The position numbers and the translations under genes were made by a program. 64,000 nucleotides of DNA, from contig CAUYUJ010019604.1 in the NCBI GenBank assembly GCA_963575745.1, positions 606,776 to 670,775 of the forward strand, in the 5' to 3' direction. Below, piece by piece: positions 31,260 through 43,043 of the stretch (the first letter of the stretch is position 1; each line of letters starts with the position of its first letter). The stretch comes from Prorocentrum cordatum (taxonomy: Eukaryota > Sar > Dinophyceae > Prorocentrales > Prorocentraceae). The notes under the pieces are model-generated. The model saw only the letters and a list, made by a program, of their open reading frames with translations, ran no database searches and was not told where the DNA came from.

Positions 31260-32110
31260 TACAGGGGTGCCCGTGAGCTCGGGGGCATCGGGGGACCTTC
31301 GCAAACGCCAAATGACCAGGGACACCTCCAAACGCCGAGGCGCCTCCAAGGACGCCCGCAAACATATAGGGGCACCCATAAAACATGCACGGACACCATG
31401 GGGCATCCAGGGACACCAGCAGACATCAACGGACAACCAGGGACACCCACAGACACCATGGGACATCAAGGGACACCAGCAGACACCAAGGGGCATCCAG
31501 GGACACCCACAGACACCATGGGACACCAAGGGACACCTAGGGACATCACGGGACACGCGCAGACATCAAGGGACATCCAGGGACACCATCAGACATCAAG
31601 AGAAATCAAGGGACACCCGCAGACACAAGGGGACACCCAGGGACACCCACAGACACCATGGGACACCATGGGACACCAAGGGACATCAAGAGACATCAAG
31701 GGACACCAAGAGACACAATGGGACACCCACAGACATCATGGGACACCAGGGGACACCAGCAGACACGAGGAGACATCACGGGACACGCGCAGACATCAAG
31801 GGACATCTAGGGACATCATCAGACATCAAGGGGCATCAAGGGACACAATCAGACATCAAGGGGCATCAAGGGACACCCGCAGACAGAAAGGGACACCCAC
31901 GGACACTCACAGACACCATAGGACATCCAGGGACACCAGCAGACATCAACGGACAGCCAGGGACACCCACAAACACCATGGGACATCAAGGGACATCCGC
32001 AGACAGGCATGATCATCAATGGGCACCCGCATGCACTTAGAGCCCTCCATGGACCTCCCCAGGATACCTGAGGACACCCGAAGGCATCACGAAACATATC
32101 CGCCCTATCA
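31260..32110 (+). repeat. GGGACACC tandem repeat (about 850 bp)
   Basis: Units such as CAGACACCATGGGACATCAA and GGGACACCAGCAGACATCAA repeat with 24-48 bp periods. A Gly/His/Thr repeat ORF of 257 codons runs through it because most unit lengths are multiples of three, but it lacks any unique coding sequence, so I call it a satellite. Confidence 0.8.
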
Positions 32111-32611
32111 TGCACTCATGCGCAAGCCCCGTCGCAACACGTGTACACATACGCCCCCGCACATACGCACTTCAGTACTGAGGGCACTTCAGTGCTGAGG
32201 ACACTTCAGTACTGAGGACTGAGGACAGAGCTGAGGCTTGTTCAGCATGCGTCCGATGCAGTTTCTAATGCCCAAGTCATTCGTGGGCGGCCAGAGCAGC
32301 CCGCTCTAGACTAGAACCCAGCAGGCCAGGCGCGGCGGCCATGACCCTAGTGACGGACAATGCGTTGTTCGGAATGGGGTCGCTGCTCCCCGGCCCGACC
32401 AAGAGACGTGGCCCGAAGAGCAGAAAGGAGACCTGGGTGGGCCCCGCAACGTCGCCAGAGACCCCAACTCCAGCTCCTCCCCAACTCCAGAGTCCACGCG
32501 CGCACACACCTCGAGGGCGTCCCCAATATCCCTCGGCAGCCCTGCCGCACAGACCGATATCCCCCCTGGGGGCAGGCCGCCATTGCTCGCCGTTCCCGCC
32601 CGCCCCCCGAG
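32111..32611 (+). other. Spacer before the exon at 32612
   Basis: 32170-32230 has a small ACTTCAGTACTGAGGRC repeat, which resembles the ACTGAGGGCTC repeats at the right end of the window. 32340-32600 is GC-rich with no defensible reading frame. Confidence 0.35.
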
Positions 32612-32722
32612 GTGAAGCGCAAAACCTTGGCGCGCGACAAGATGTTCAACCGCTACCTTGAGAAGGCGACCAAGGGCGAGATCGACGTCAGCAGCGAGGA
32701 AGCGCAGGAGCTTCAGGGCTGA
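32612..32722 (+). CDS. Terminal exon, 36 codons
   Basis: Follows the strong acceptor CCGCCCGCCCCCCGAG (ends 32611). In phase 0 it encodes VKRKTLARDKMFNRYLEKAT, then KGEIDVSSEEAQELQG, stopping at TGA 32720-32722. G/C-ending codons and a basic-then-acidic helical pattern match other exons. Function is unknown. Confidence 0.55.
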   Translation: MKRKTLARDKMFNRYLEKATKGEIDVSSEEAQELQG

Positions 32723-34456
32723 CGAATAGTGAACGACTAGCTAGGAGGAGTGGGGATAACATTGAGAAGTATGAAAATGAGGAGCGACGTCGGAAATGCA
32801 CGGTGGGGGCTGGATAGAGGGAGGAGGAGGAGGAAGAGGAGGAGGAAGAGGAGGGGGAGGGGGGGGAGGAGGATAAGCAGGAGAAAGAGGAGGCGGAGGA
32901 GACGAGGGACGGGAAGGGCCTCGATGGGGGCGCGGCCAGAGAGGCCGAGAGGAGGTATGAGGCCCGACCGCACTTCTGGGCACCAACAGGAGTTCTTGTC
33001 CAAATACGAGGGCGCCCTGAACCAGAAGGTCCGTTGGGAGCCCGTCCTCCTGCATCTGCCTCCTACCTCCCCCGCTTCCCCGTGTCGCCCTATCCTCTTT
33101 CTACGGCGTCCTCCGCGCCCTCCAACCCCCCCTCACGTTGCCCCGCCCCCCCTCCGACCACTGCAGCAAGCGAGGCGGGCGCCCTCCCGCAGAGCCCCCT
33201 TCTTCTCCTGATGCCTATCATATTTTTCCTTCTCCTCCTCCTCAACCTCCTCCTGCTCCTCCTCCTCGCGATCCTCCCCTGCCCATCGTCCTCCTCCTCC
33301 TCCCCCTCCTCCTCCTCCTCCTTCCTGGTCTTCCTCCTCGCCCCCTGGTCCCTCCTTCTCCGCTTCCTCTACGAGGAGTCATTTACTCTCCCTCCTGTTG
33401 CTCCATTCGCCCCATCCTTATCCTCCCCTCACTTTGTGTTGCTCCTCGCTGTCTCTTCGCTCGTCCACAAGCGCCCCCTCTTCCCCCCTGCTGCGGCTGG
33501 CCCCCCCCCCTTGCTCCTCTCCCCCCTCCCGTCCATAGGTGGAGCGGGGCCTGGGGGAGCTGCGGGGGGCGGCCGGCGCAGACTTCGCGGGGGCGGGCCT
33601 GGTTCTTCGCGCGAAGAAAGCAATCTGGAGCCGAGGGCAATACAGCCAAGACGCTGAAATAAGGAGCAACTTGGATTCGGAAGGGGCTCGATTTTCCTGA
33701 CGTCCTTCCGCGGCTGTTCCTCGAGCCCTTCTCGTGCACCCAGTTTTTTTTAAGCCGCAGAGGGGCTTCGTTCCTTATCTAGCGTTCCTTATTTCAGCAG
33801 CCCGACTGTAATGTTTCGCCAGTGAACCCAGGGGTTTCCCAAATCATCACCCATTGCCCCCAGGGGCTCATCAGAATCGACGTCGCGCCGGGTGTCCGAG
33901 GAGCAACTGGCCGACGATTTCAAATGTCCACGCCAGGCCCAGCGTTTCCATGCCCGGGCTAACACCACCACCCCTCCTTCGCCTTTCGCCTCTCGCTCAA
34001 CTGCCGACTTCTCCTCGCGTATCCTTTCCCTCGTCGCTCTTCCTCGTCGAATCGACCCCGCACTCCCTTCGCCTCCTCTCCCTCCTCCGCCTCTGTGCTT
34101 TTCATCCAGCTCATAGCTCTACATTCCCCCCGCCCTCCATCCCCCTCCATGCTCCACTATCCCCCCCCTCCTCTTGCTCGCCCTTCCCCTGCCTCCCCTT
34201 GCTCTCCCACATGGCCCCTCCTCCTCCTCCTCCCCCCCGCGCCCCCCCTCCTCCGCCTCCCCTTCCCTCCCCCTCCTCCAACTCATCCTCCCTATCCTCC
34301 TCCTCCTCCCTATCCTCCTCCTCCTCCTCCTCCTCCTCCTCCCTCCTCCTTCCACCCCCTCCTTCCTCCTCCCTTCTCGTTCATGCTCCGCCCCCCCCTC
34401 CCCCCCCCCCCCCCCCCCACCCCCCCCCCCCCCCCTCGCTCACCCCCTCCTCCGAG
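32723..34456 (+). other. GGA-rich then CTCC-rich non-coding stretch
   Basis: 32815-32920 is GGAGGAGGA, 33060-33540 is dominated by CTCCTC and CCTCC, and 33960-34455 is again C/T-rich with poly-C near 34385-34440. A possible exon around 32975-33035 (QQEFLSKYEGALNQKVRWE) is the only protein-like patch, and it is weak. Confidence 0.45.
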
Positions 34457-34628
34457 GCAGCATCTCACGCCGCGTGGGCAACTCGCAGCGGCCTGAAGAG
34501 GCGCGACTCGAGGCGTGAGTGCTACCTGCACTACCGCGCAAAGAAGCTGGAACACTTCGGCACGAGGACCCAGAGGGGGCCGCTCGCCAACCCGCCCCGC
34601 GCGGGCAGCCCGAGAGGCGAGAGGGGGC
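34457..34628 (+). CDS. Candidate internal exon, Arg/Lys-rich
   Basis: Begins after a long pyrimidine tract and CTCCGAG (ends 34456). The frame encodes AASHAAWATRSGLKRRDSRR, then ECYLHYRAKKLEHFGTRTQR and a Pro/Arg segment. Another potential donor, GTGAGT at about 34516, offers a shorter exon. The downstream (TA)n/(GA)n block is intron-like. Function is unknown; it is a basic helix-rich segment. Confidence 0.45.
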
Positions 34629-34728
34629 ATGTATTTATATATATATATATATACACACCTAGAGAGAGAAAGAGAAGAAACACAAGGAAGCACAACACAA
34701 CAAAATAGAGAGAGAGAGAGAGAGAGAG

Positions 34729-34817
<89 letters not shown>

Positions 34818-34822
34818 ATAGC

Positions 34823-34855
<33 letters not shown>

Positions 34856-34932
34856 TGCGTGAGAGACAGGGAGTGAGAGAGCACGCAGCGAGGGAGCGCC
34901 CTCAACACATACACATAGAAGGCATACATATG

Positions 34933-35018
<86 letters not shown>

Positions 35019-35150
35019 AACTGCGCGAGTCTCGTCTGCAGCCGCAAGCACACGCGCGAACGGGCATGCACATGCACAAACACACACACACACACAGACA
35101 CCACACCACACACACACGCGCGCACGTACAAACGCGCGCACGCACGCGCG
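34629..35150 (+). repeat. (TA)n, (GA)n and (CA)n microsatellite block
   Basis: (TA)n at 34635-34655, (GA)n at 34707-34815, (TA)n at 34822-34850, (TA)n then (GA)n at 34930-35015, and CA/CACG-rich sequence at 35060-35150. Long ORFs on either strand here are repeats. Confidence 0.85.
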
Positions 35151-35439
35151 CACGGGGGACATCCTCGAAATTCCGAAATCGGCGGCACCCCTCGCGCAGA
35201 TCGTTACGCCAGGGGCACAGGCCTTGGACCGGTGAGCGTGTGCCATGTATGTTTGTTGTGGTTTGTGTATGAGTCTGGTGATTTCGGTGTGTGTGTTTGT
35301 GTGTGTTGTGTGTTGTTATGCGCTGTGTGTGTTATGTGTGTATGTTCGGTGCGTCGTAGGCGTGTGCGCGTGTGTTTTCTGTGTTGAGTGCGATGTGTTG
35401 GGTGTGATTTGTGTCTCTGTGTGCGCACGCGGTTCTGAG
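35151..35439 (+). repeat. Dispersed repeat next to CA microsatellite, then GT-rich tract
   Basis: GGCACCCCTCGCGCAGATCG at about 35184 is the reverse complement of the flank at 24588-24607. TGTGTGTTTGTGTGTGTTGT-type sequence continues to 35430. It was considered as an exon (LEIPKSAAPLAQIVTPGAQA) but demoted because of the repeat match. Confidence 0.5.
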
Positions 35440-36480
35440 GCAAGGAGGTTTCAGGAGGCCCGAGAAGACCCCTGAACGCCCCAGGATGACCCAAGAGGCA
35501 TCAGAAGGCCCCAGGGCGCACCAGGGCGCCCCGGGGTGCCGCAAGATGCCCCGGGAAGCTCCATGAGGCTCCGAAGCGGGGTCTATAGGGCACTGGCTCC
35601 GGGGTGCCCAAGGGTGCTCTTGGGCTCGATTGTGGAGGATAGGATATTTCAAGCGAAACCACCATTCTCTGAGAACCGGGCTCAAAAACATCATTCAAAT
35701 TCTTGACGCTTCGCATATCCCCACCAGCCCGTCCAGAAACGATCAGCAGGGGAGTCGGTGAATCATGCGCGGCAGGACGCATGCAGTTGCGCGGCCGTCT
35801 TCGGGAAAACGAGGATCACAAAGAGCTCCCCGCATTCAAATCTAAGATGGAAACCAGTGCAAACTACGATGGTGCTTCGATGAGGGGCGATGGGGTGTTT
35901 CGATGACTCGCAATGGCTGTTGCACTGAGTTGTATCTTGAACTCGCGTGCGGTTCCAAACTTGGAGCCATCTTGGGGCTCTCTTGGGGTTCTCTTGGGGC
36001 CCTCTTGGGGCTCTCCTGGAGCTCTTTCTTGGGGTTCTCTTGAGGTCCTCTGCCCTCTTGGGGCTCTTTGGGGGCGTCTCGGGGTTATATTTGGGCTCTT
36101 TTGGGGGGTCGGGTGGCCTTCTTGGGGCTCTTTTGGGATGCCTGAGGGGCCTCTCGGGGCCGTCTTGGGCCCTTTCGTTTAAAAAGAAGAGGTTATTCTC
36201 TCCCATCGCCCCCTCGGAGGCTCAAAAATGCGGTCTCGGGGCCCTGTTTGGCCGCTCTTGGGGCGCTCTTGGGCGCTCTTGGGGCCGTCTTGGGGCCATC
36301 TTGGACCCCTTGGGGCTATCTTGGGCCGCATTGGGGCCATCTTGAGGCCTCGAGAACCCATCGGAGGCGAAAGAGCGAAAAAGGCAAACAACATGTACTT
36401 TCCTTAGGTGTTTAAATGATGTTGGCCTTTTTTTTTTTTTTGGGGGGGGGGTCCTTGGGGGCCTCGGAGGGCACTTGAAA
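35440..36480 (+). repeat. CCCCAGG and CTTGGGGCTCT minisatellites
   Basis: 35450-35640 is built of GGCCCCAGGGCGCACCAGGG-like units. 35950-36180 and 36235-36360 repeat CTTGGGGCTCTCTTGGGGTT with a period of about 12-15 bp. 36425-36455 has a T run then a G run. The block at 35640-35950 between them is unique but has no exon support. Confidence 0.7.
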
Positions 36481-36754
36481 TCGTCTTGGGGCCGTCTTAA
36501 GGCCTCTTAGACGCGTGTCGGGAACTAGATTGACCCATCTACCGCTATGTTTCACCATCTTTGAATCCATCTTGCGTTGTCTGCAGCCCTCTTGGAGCCA
36601 TCTTGGACCAAAAAGGACCCTCTGCCACATCGCGGGTGAGCCCGCCCAGACGCAGGGAGGGGGGGAGGCAAACCGCCCGAGCAGGGAGAGACAGGAGATT
36701 GGAAAAGGAAACGCTCTAGACCACCCGCGCGCTGGTGGGATTACAACGTGTTGT

Positions 36755-37340
36755 TCCCTAGCCATCCTGTTGCGTTGGGTCCTCGTTTTGATGACAGCGC
36801 CCCGCGTTATCCTTCCCCCCTCCTCTTACCATCATCCCTACCTCCTGCACCCATCACTATCATCATCGCCATCGCTCCCCCCCCCCCCCCCCCCCCCTCC
36901 ACGCCACCACCACCACCACCACCGCCACCACCACCACCATCAACATCGTCACCACCGCCATCGCCATCATCACCATCATCACCACACTTGTCGCCACCAT
37001 AGCCGCCATCACCTTCATCATCAGCACCGTCATCACCACTATCATCGACACCTACATCGGCACGCCCCTCGCACGCTTCGCGGCCCCATAGAGAGGACCC
37101 ACCGAAGGCCCCAATGCCACCACCCGCATACGTCCGACACACCCATCTCGGCACACCCTCCACAAGATTCGTGGCCCCAAGAACCCCCCCGAAGGCCCCA
37201 GTGCCACCGCCCGCATGTGCCCGCCACGCCCATGTCGGCACACCCATCACACGTTTCGTGGCAAAGGCCCCAACGCCACCGCCCACGCGCACCCGCGACG
37301 TCCATTTCGGCGCACCCCCCACTGGCTCCATGGCCGCATC
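36755..37340 (-). repeat. Family A composite repeat, minus orientation
   Basis: On the minus strand it reads as family A units (37060-37340), then a GATGGTGGTGGTGG microsatellite (36890-37055), then the end motif GAGGACCCAACGCAACAGGA (about 36765-36795). This is the same order as 24046-24545 on the plus strand. A poly-C run lies at 36880-36898. Confidence 0.7.
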
Positions 37341-37359
37341 TAGTGTCTAAAAAAGGTTT

Positions 37360-39877
37360 TACACATTCTTGTGGGGAGACAATTATAACATGGCTTTCCC
37401 CAGCGCTGTAGCGCGCCCGTAGAAAACAAAAGGGAGGCGGGACAAACTGGATCGCTGGAGACGCCCCCACGACCGCCCTGGCGCCCTGCGTGCATGGGGG
37501 AGATTCCTGCGCGCCCCCTCTTGGCGTCAGGCCACGCCTGCCACGCCCTGCGACCCCAGCGTGGATAGAGACTGCGCTCAGGGACCACTCCCTGTGCACC
37601 GCGCGCCCCGTCTGGGCTGCGAAGCGGCGCTGAATACGCAAATGCGGCACGCCGCTGGTAGCTGCTATGCAACGGGGGCGATGTTCAACTCCAAAACCCA
37701 ATGGTGATAACCCAATGTAACAATTCATTCTCTGACCAGGGGACGGGGGCACCCCGATGTGGACATACGACACTGAATGCAAAAATGCCAAGCGCCAGCG
37801 CGCGCGAGCGCGCGGCGGCGGCTGCGCGCCGCTGATCGATGTTATGCAACGGGGCGAAATGTCGCGCGCGCGGCGGCGGCATGCAGCTGATAAATTTTAC
37901 ACAGCGGGGCGAAATTTGATCTCCCAAACCCAATGGCGAAAACCCAGTGTAAAAATGCACTCTCTGATCGGAGTACGGGAACATCCCCACGTTGATATGC
38001 GGCACTGAATGCAAACATGCCAATCGCCAGCGAGCGCGCGCGCGGCGGCGGCATGCCGCTGATGGATTCGATGCAACGGGGGCGATGCTTAACTCCAGAA
38101 CCCAATGGCGAAAACCCAATGTAAAACTTCATTCTCTGATCGGAGGACGGGGACATCCCGATGTGGATATACGACGACGCTGAATGCAAAAACGCCGATC
38201 GCCAGCGCGCGCGCGGCGGCGGCATGCCGCTGATACATTCTATTCAACGGGAGCGCGTGTGAACTCCAAAACCCAGTGGCGAAAACCCAATGTAAAAATG
38301 CATTCTCTGATCGGAAGACGGGGGCATCCCCGTGCGGATATACGACATCGAATGCACATATGCCAATCGCCAACGCGCGCGCGCGCGCGCGCGCCGCTGA
38401 TCGATTCGATACAACGGGAGCGAGGCTGAACTCCAAAATCCACTGGCGAAAACCCAATGTAAAAATTCATTCCCGGATCGGAAGACGAGAACATTCCAAT
38501 TTGGATATGCGGCACTGAACGCAAACATTCCAATCGCCAACGCGCGCGCGCGCGCGCGCGGCGGCGGCATGCCGCTGATAGGCTTTCTACAATGGGAGCC
38601 ATGTTGGACTCCAAAATCCAATGGCGAAAACCCAATGTACAAATTCATTCTCTGATCGGAGGACGGGAACACCACAATGTGGATATGCGACGCTCAATGC
38701 AAAACTGCCAAGCGCCAGCGCGCGCGCGGCGGCGGCATGCCGCTGATCGATGTTATGCAACGGGGCGGGGTTTCATGCGCGCCGCGGCGGCATGCCGCTG
38801 ATAGATTTGATACAACTGGGCGAATTTGATCTCCAAAACCTAATGGCGAAAACCCAAGGTACATATGCATTCTCTGATCGGAAGACGGGAACATCCCCAT
38901 GTGGATATACGACACTGAATGCAAAAAATGCCAATCGCCAGCGAGCGTGCGCGCGGAAGCGGCATGCCGCTAATAGATTAGATGCAACCAGAGCGATGTT
39001 GCACTCCAAAACCCAATGGCGAAAACCCCATGTAAAAATTCATTCTCTGATCGGAACACGGGGACATCCCGATGTGGATATACGACGCTGAATGCAACAA
39101 TGTCAATCGCCAGCGCGCGCGGCCGCGGCATGCCGCTGATAGATTTGTACACAACGGGAGCCGTGTTGACCTCCAAAACCCAATGGCAAAAACCCAATGT
39201 GAAAATTCATTCTCTGATCGGAAGATGGGAACATCGTCGTGTAGACATGCGACACTGAATGCGCAAATGCCAATCGCCAAAGCGCGCGCGGCAGCGGCAT
39301 GCCGCTTGTATTTTTGTATACAACGGGAGCCATGTTGACCTCCAAAACCCAATGGCGAAAACCCAATGTAAAAATCCATGCTCTGATCGGAAGATGGGGA
39401 CATCGTCGCGTGGACATGCGACACTGAATGCGCGAATGCCTATCGCCAACGCGCGCGGCGGCGGCATGCCGCTGATAGTTTTGATGCAACGGGGGCGAGG
39501 CTGAACTCCAGAATCCAATGGCGAAAACCCAATGTAAAACATATTTTTCGGAAGAGGGGGGCATCCCGATGTGTATGCACGACGCTGAAGGCGCAAATGC
39601 CAATCGCCAACGCGCGCGCGCGCGCGCGCGCGCGCGCGGCGGCGGTATACCGCTGATAGATGTTATACCCCCGGAGCGATGTTGAAATCCAAAACACAGT
39701 GGCGAAAACCCGATGTAAAAAAATCATTCTCTGATCTGAAGACGGGAACATCCCCATCGGCATTCTCCCTGGTGCTGAGGTATGTAAAAGTGGCATCGAT
39801 CGGCATCCATGGAATTTTCCGGGGGGGGGAGATAAGAAATAGTCATTCATATGCGAATGAATAGTGGCAGTCGGGAT

Positions 39878-39912
<35 letters not shown>

Positions 39913-39940
39913 CATCATCTTTAGCCGGTTTGGGACATTA
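37360..39940 (+). repeat. Composite repeat family B, copy 2
   Basis: Head 37370-37680, colinear with 690-1000. Array of about twelve units to about 39730, and tail 39740-39940 matching 3105-3235 (GGCATTCTCC, TGGCATCGAT, GTCGGGATCCGG). The tail here carries an expanded poly-G run of about 30 bases (39880-39910) where copy 1 has GGATCCGGGTTTTGG. The orientation is the same as copy 1, but the flanking family A sequences are inverted relative to those around copy 1. Confidence 0.85.
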
Positions 39941-40826
39941 TAGGGGGCTCCACTGAAGGCCCCAGCGACGCCGCCCGCAATATTGATCGGCTCGCATCCC
40001 TTCGTCTGTGTCGTAGCCTTCGTCGTCCTCCTCCGCCTCCTCCTCGCCGCGGCAGAGAGACGCCCGTCCTGCTCGAGCGCGTGCTCGGGGCTGCGTGCTC
40101 GGGGGCGCGGCGACCGTGCGGCATGCGATGTGTACATTCGATGTCGACGTCCCCTGCGAATGCGTACAATGCATCTCGCTCGGGTGCTCGGCCCCTTCGC
40201 CCTCGTCGTCGCGGGCGCCGTCGCTCCCGTCGTCTTCGTCATCGCCGCGCCCATGCCGACGCGCCCCTCGCAAATTTCGCGGCCCCATAGGGAACCCCAC
40301 CGAAGGCCTCAATTGAACCGCCCGCATGCGTCCGCCACACCAATTTCGGCACACCCCTCGCACGTGCGTGGCCCCATAGGAAACTCCACCGAACGCCCAA
40401 GTGCCACCGCCCGCATGCGAACGCCCGAGTTCCACCGCCCGCATGCGTCCGCCACACCAATTTCAGCTAACTCCTCACACGTTTCGTTCCCCCGCCGAAG
40501 GCCCCAGTGCCACCGCGCGCGCGCGTCCGCCACGCCAATTTCGGCGCACCCCTCACACGTTTCGTGGCCGCCGCACGCGCCCCCCGCACCCGTTTCGGCA
40601 CACCCCTAACAAGTTTCATGGCCCCGTAGGGATCTCCACCGAAGGCCCCAGTGGCTGCGCCCGCGTGCCTCCCTCACACAAATTCCCCCCCACACACACA
40701 CACACACGCACACACACACACACACGCACACACACAGACACACAGACACACACACATACACACACGCACACGCACACGCACACGCACACGCACACGCACA
40801 CGCACACGCACACGCACACGCACACG

Positions 40827-40859
<33 letters not shown>

Positions 40860-40878
40860 ACACGCACACGCACACGCA

Positions 40879-40915
<37 letters not shown>

Positions 40916-41345
40916 CGCGGCGCCATGCGGAGTTCCACTGAGGGCCCCAGTGCCACCGCCCGCATGCCTCCCGCACACCCCTCACACGCGGCCCCATCGG
41001 GAGCTCCACCGAAGGCCCTAGTGGCCTCGCCCGCATGCCTCCCTCACCCATCTCGGCACACCACTCACGCGTTTCGTGGCCCCATATGCACCCAAGGCCC
41101 CAGTGGCTGCGCCCGCATGCATCCCCCGCGCCCATCTCGGCACACCCCTCACACGCTTCGTGGCCTCATAGGGAGCTCCACCGAAGGCCCCAGTGGCTGC
41201 GCCCGCATGCCTCCCCCACGCCCATTTCGGCACACCCCTCACAAGCTTCGTGACCCCATAAGGAGCTCCACCGAAGACGAGACTCACAATTACTGTATTG
41301 ACAGTGGGTCCTTCGCCAGACAATTTGTTTTGGTACCCGGGGCGC
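39941..41345 (-). repeat. Family A repeats, minus orientation, with embedded CA tract
   Basis: Minus-strand family A units (GGAGCTCCACCGAAGGCCCC, GTGCCACCGCCCGCATGC on the plus strand) run to about 41280. They are interrupted at 40690-40912 by (CA)n and (CACG)n microsatellite. The right edge (41270-41345) is the reverse complement of the left edge of copy 1 at 90-165. A short segment at 39985-40260 is unrelated. Confidence 0.75.
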
Positions 41346-41839
41346 ATATGCATCGTTCTCCCCCTTCCCCCCCCCCCCTGACCCCCTCTCCTCTTCCTTT
41401 CCCCCATCGCCTGCTTCCCTACTTCTCGTCCTCCTCCTCCGCCTCCATCGCCAGCTGGCGGTTGTGCTCGTCCTGGGGCCCTCTTGGGCATTTGGCCCCC
41501 CCCCATCCGCCCTCCCTCAGCGCCCCCTCCGCCCCGCCTTCCCCCTCCTCTGCCTCCCCCGGAAACCCTTCCCTCTCCCACCTGCCTCCCGCCATCTCTC
41601 CTTATATTGCCCTTGCCCTTCCCTCCTCCTCCTCCTCCTCTGTTCTCGTCGCTGTCGGGGGGCAGGATGTTGTCTCGTCTGGTCGCAGCGCCATCCCAGT
41701 CAACATTTCGTTTCGGAGCATCCCCTGGGAGTCCCTGCCGCCGGGGCCCTTGGCGGAGCTTGACGCGTGAGGGGCGTGCCGAAGTGGGCGTGGGCTGCGG
41801 GGCCCTGACTCATGAGCGAACCCTTGATGCTGGGGGCAG

Positions 41840-42160
<321 letters not shown>

Positions 42161-42542
42161 CACCCTCCCCCTCCCTCCCCCGCCTCCGTCCCTCCATCCA
42201 TCTCCCCTTCTTGCCCTTGCCTCCCCCATCTTCCCCCTCTGTCCCCGTCGCGGTATGGAGGCAGATGTTGTCTTGATCACGGCGGGCCGAGCATCCCTCG
42301 TACTCCTCCCCCTCCACCTCTATGCGGATTGGCGGGCTCTCCCTCCCTCCTCCTCCGCCGAAGGGGAGGAGGTGGCTCTAGCACCCCTCTTAACCTCGTC
42401 ATCGTACTCGTCATCCTCGTCGTTGTTCACTGTCGCCGTCGCCCTCCTTTCACCCCTCCTCTGCCAGGAAGGAGGGCATCATGGAGAAAGAGAAAGCCAT
42501 GTCCGACGACGGCGACATGCCGCAGCCAGCGGGGAGCTCGGG
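42161..42542 (+). other. Spacer between the CT tract and the acidic exon
   Basis: C/T-rich to about 42240, then mixed. A short frame at 42493-42540 (AMSDDGDMPQPAGSS) is protein-like and may be exon sequence, but its splice links are unclear. Confidence 0.35.
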
Positions 42543-42626
42543 GAGAGCGACTACGGCGACTGCGGGGGGAGCTCCGACGACCCCAGCGACGACGACGACG
42601 GCCGCAAGAAACGCAACAAGGACGGG
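42543..42626 (+). CDS. Acidic/basic internal exon upstream of the KDKGK exon
   Basis: Encodes ESDYGDCGGSSDDPSDDDDG then RKKRNKDG, ending in phase 0 at a GTCCTC donor. The next exon candidate (43044) starts in phase 0 after CTAG, so the pair would join without a frame change over a 417-nt intron. The composition of both is similar (Asp/Ser then Lys/Arg), supporting one gene. The 5' boundary is uncertain. Confidence 0.45.
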
Positions 42627-43043
42627 GTCCTCATAATTCGACCACCTCGCGTCTACTCCTTTCCCTATCCCACATTTCGTTGTCTACCCGCATCCTCTTC
42701 CGCTTCGCTAGGAGGCGGAAGAGAATGGGTTAGGAGGAGCAGGAGGAAGGAGAGGTGGATGAGGAGGAGGGGGCGGAAGAGGAGGATGACGAGGAGGAGG
42801 GAGGGAGGAGGAGCAGCTGCAGCAGCAGGAGCAGGACTCTTGCCCACCTCTCTCCGCGTCGCGGACTGGCGGTAGCAGGCGCCTGTCCGACATTGGTTGC
42901 GCCATAGGTTACGCGGCGGCGTCTGCGGCTGCCGTCGCGCTGCAAGGATGCAAGTGTCATGCGGCACTTGCGCGCTTGCAGCGCGGGGGTGAGGAGGCGG
43001 GGGCGGGAGGAGGAGAAAGGGCTCGTTTGCGCTCCCTGGCTAG

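Noticed and set aside
31260-32110. CRISPR-like array or a 257-aa repeat protein
   Set aside because: Units are contiguous variants without distinct spacers, the genome is eukaryotic, and the ORF has no unique coding sequence.
34310-35188. Long minus-strand ORF across the TA/GA/CA block
   Set aside because: Entirely microsatellite-derived residue runs.
35155-35231. Exon encoding LEIPKSAAPLAQIVTPGAQA with a GTGAGC donor
   Set aside because: The central 28 bp match the reverse complement of a repeat flank at 24.58 kb, so repeat origin is more likely.
37690-39730. Regular repeats considered as a CRISPR or rDNA spacer array
   Set aside because: Units are 170-240 bp and similar throughout, with no unique spacers and no rRNA sequence nearby.
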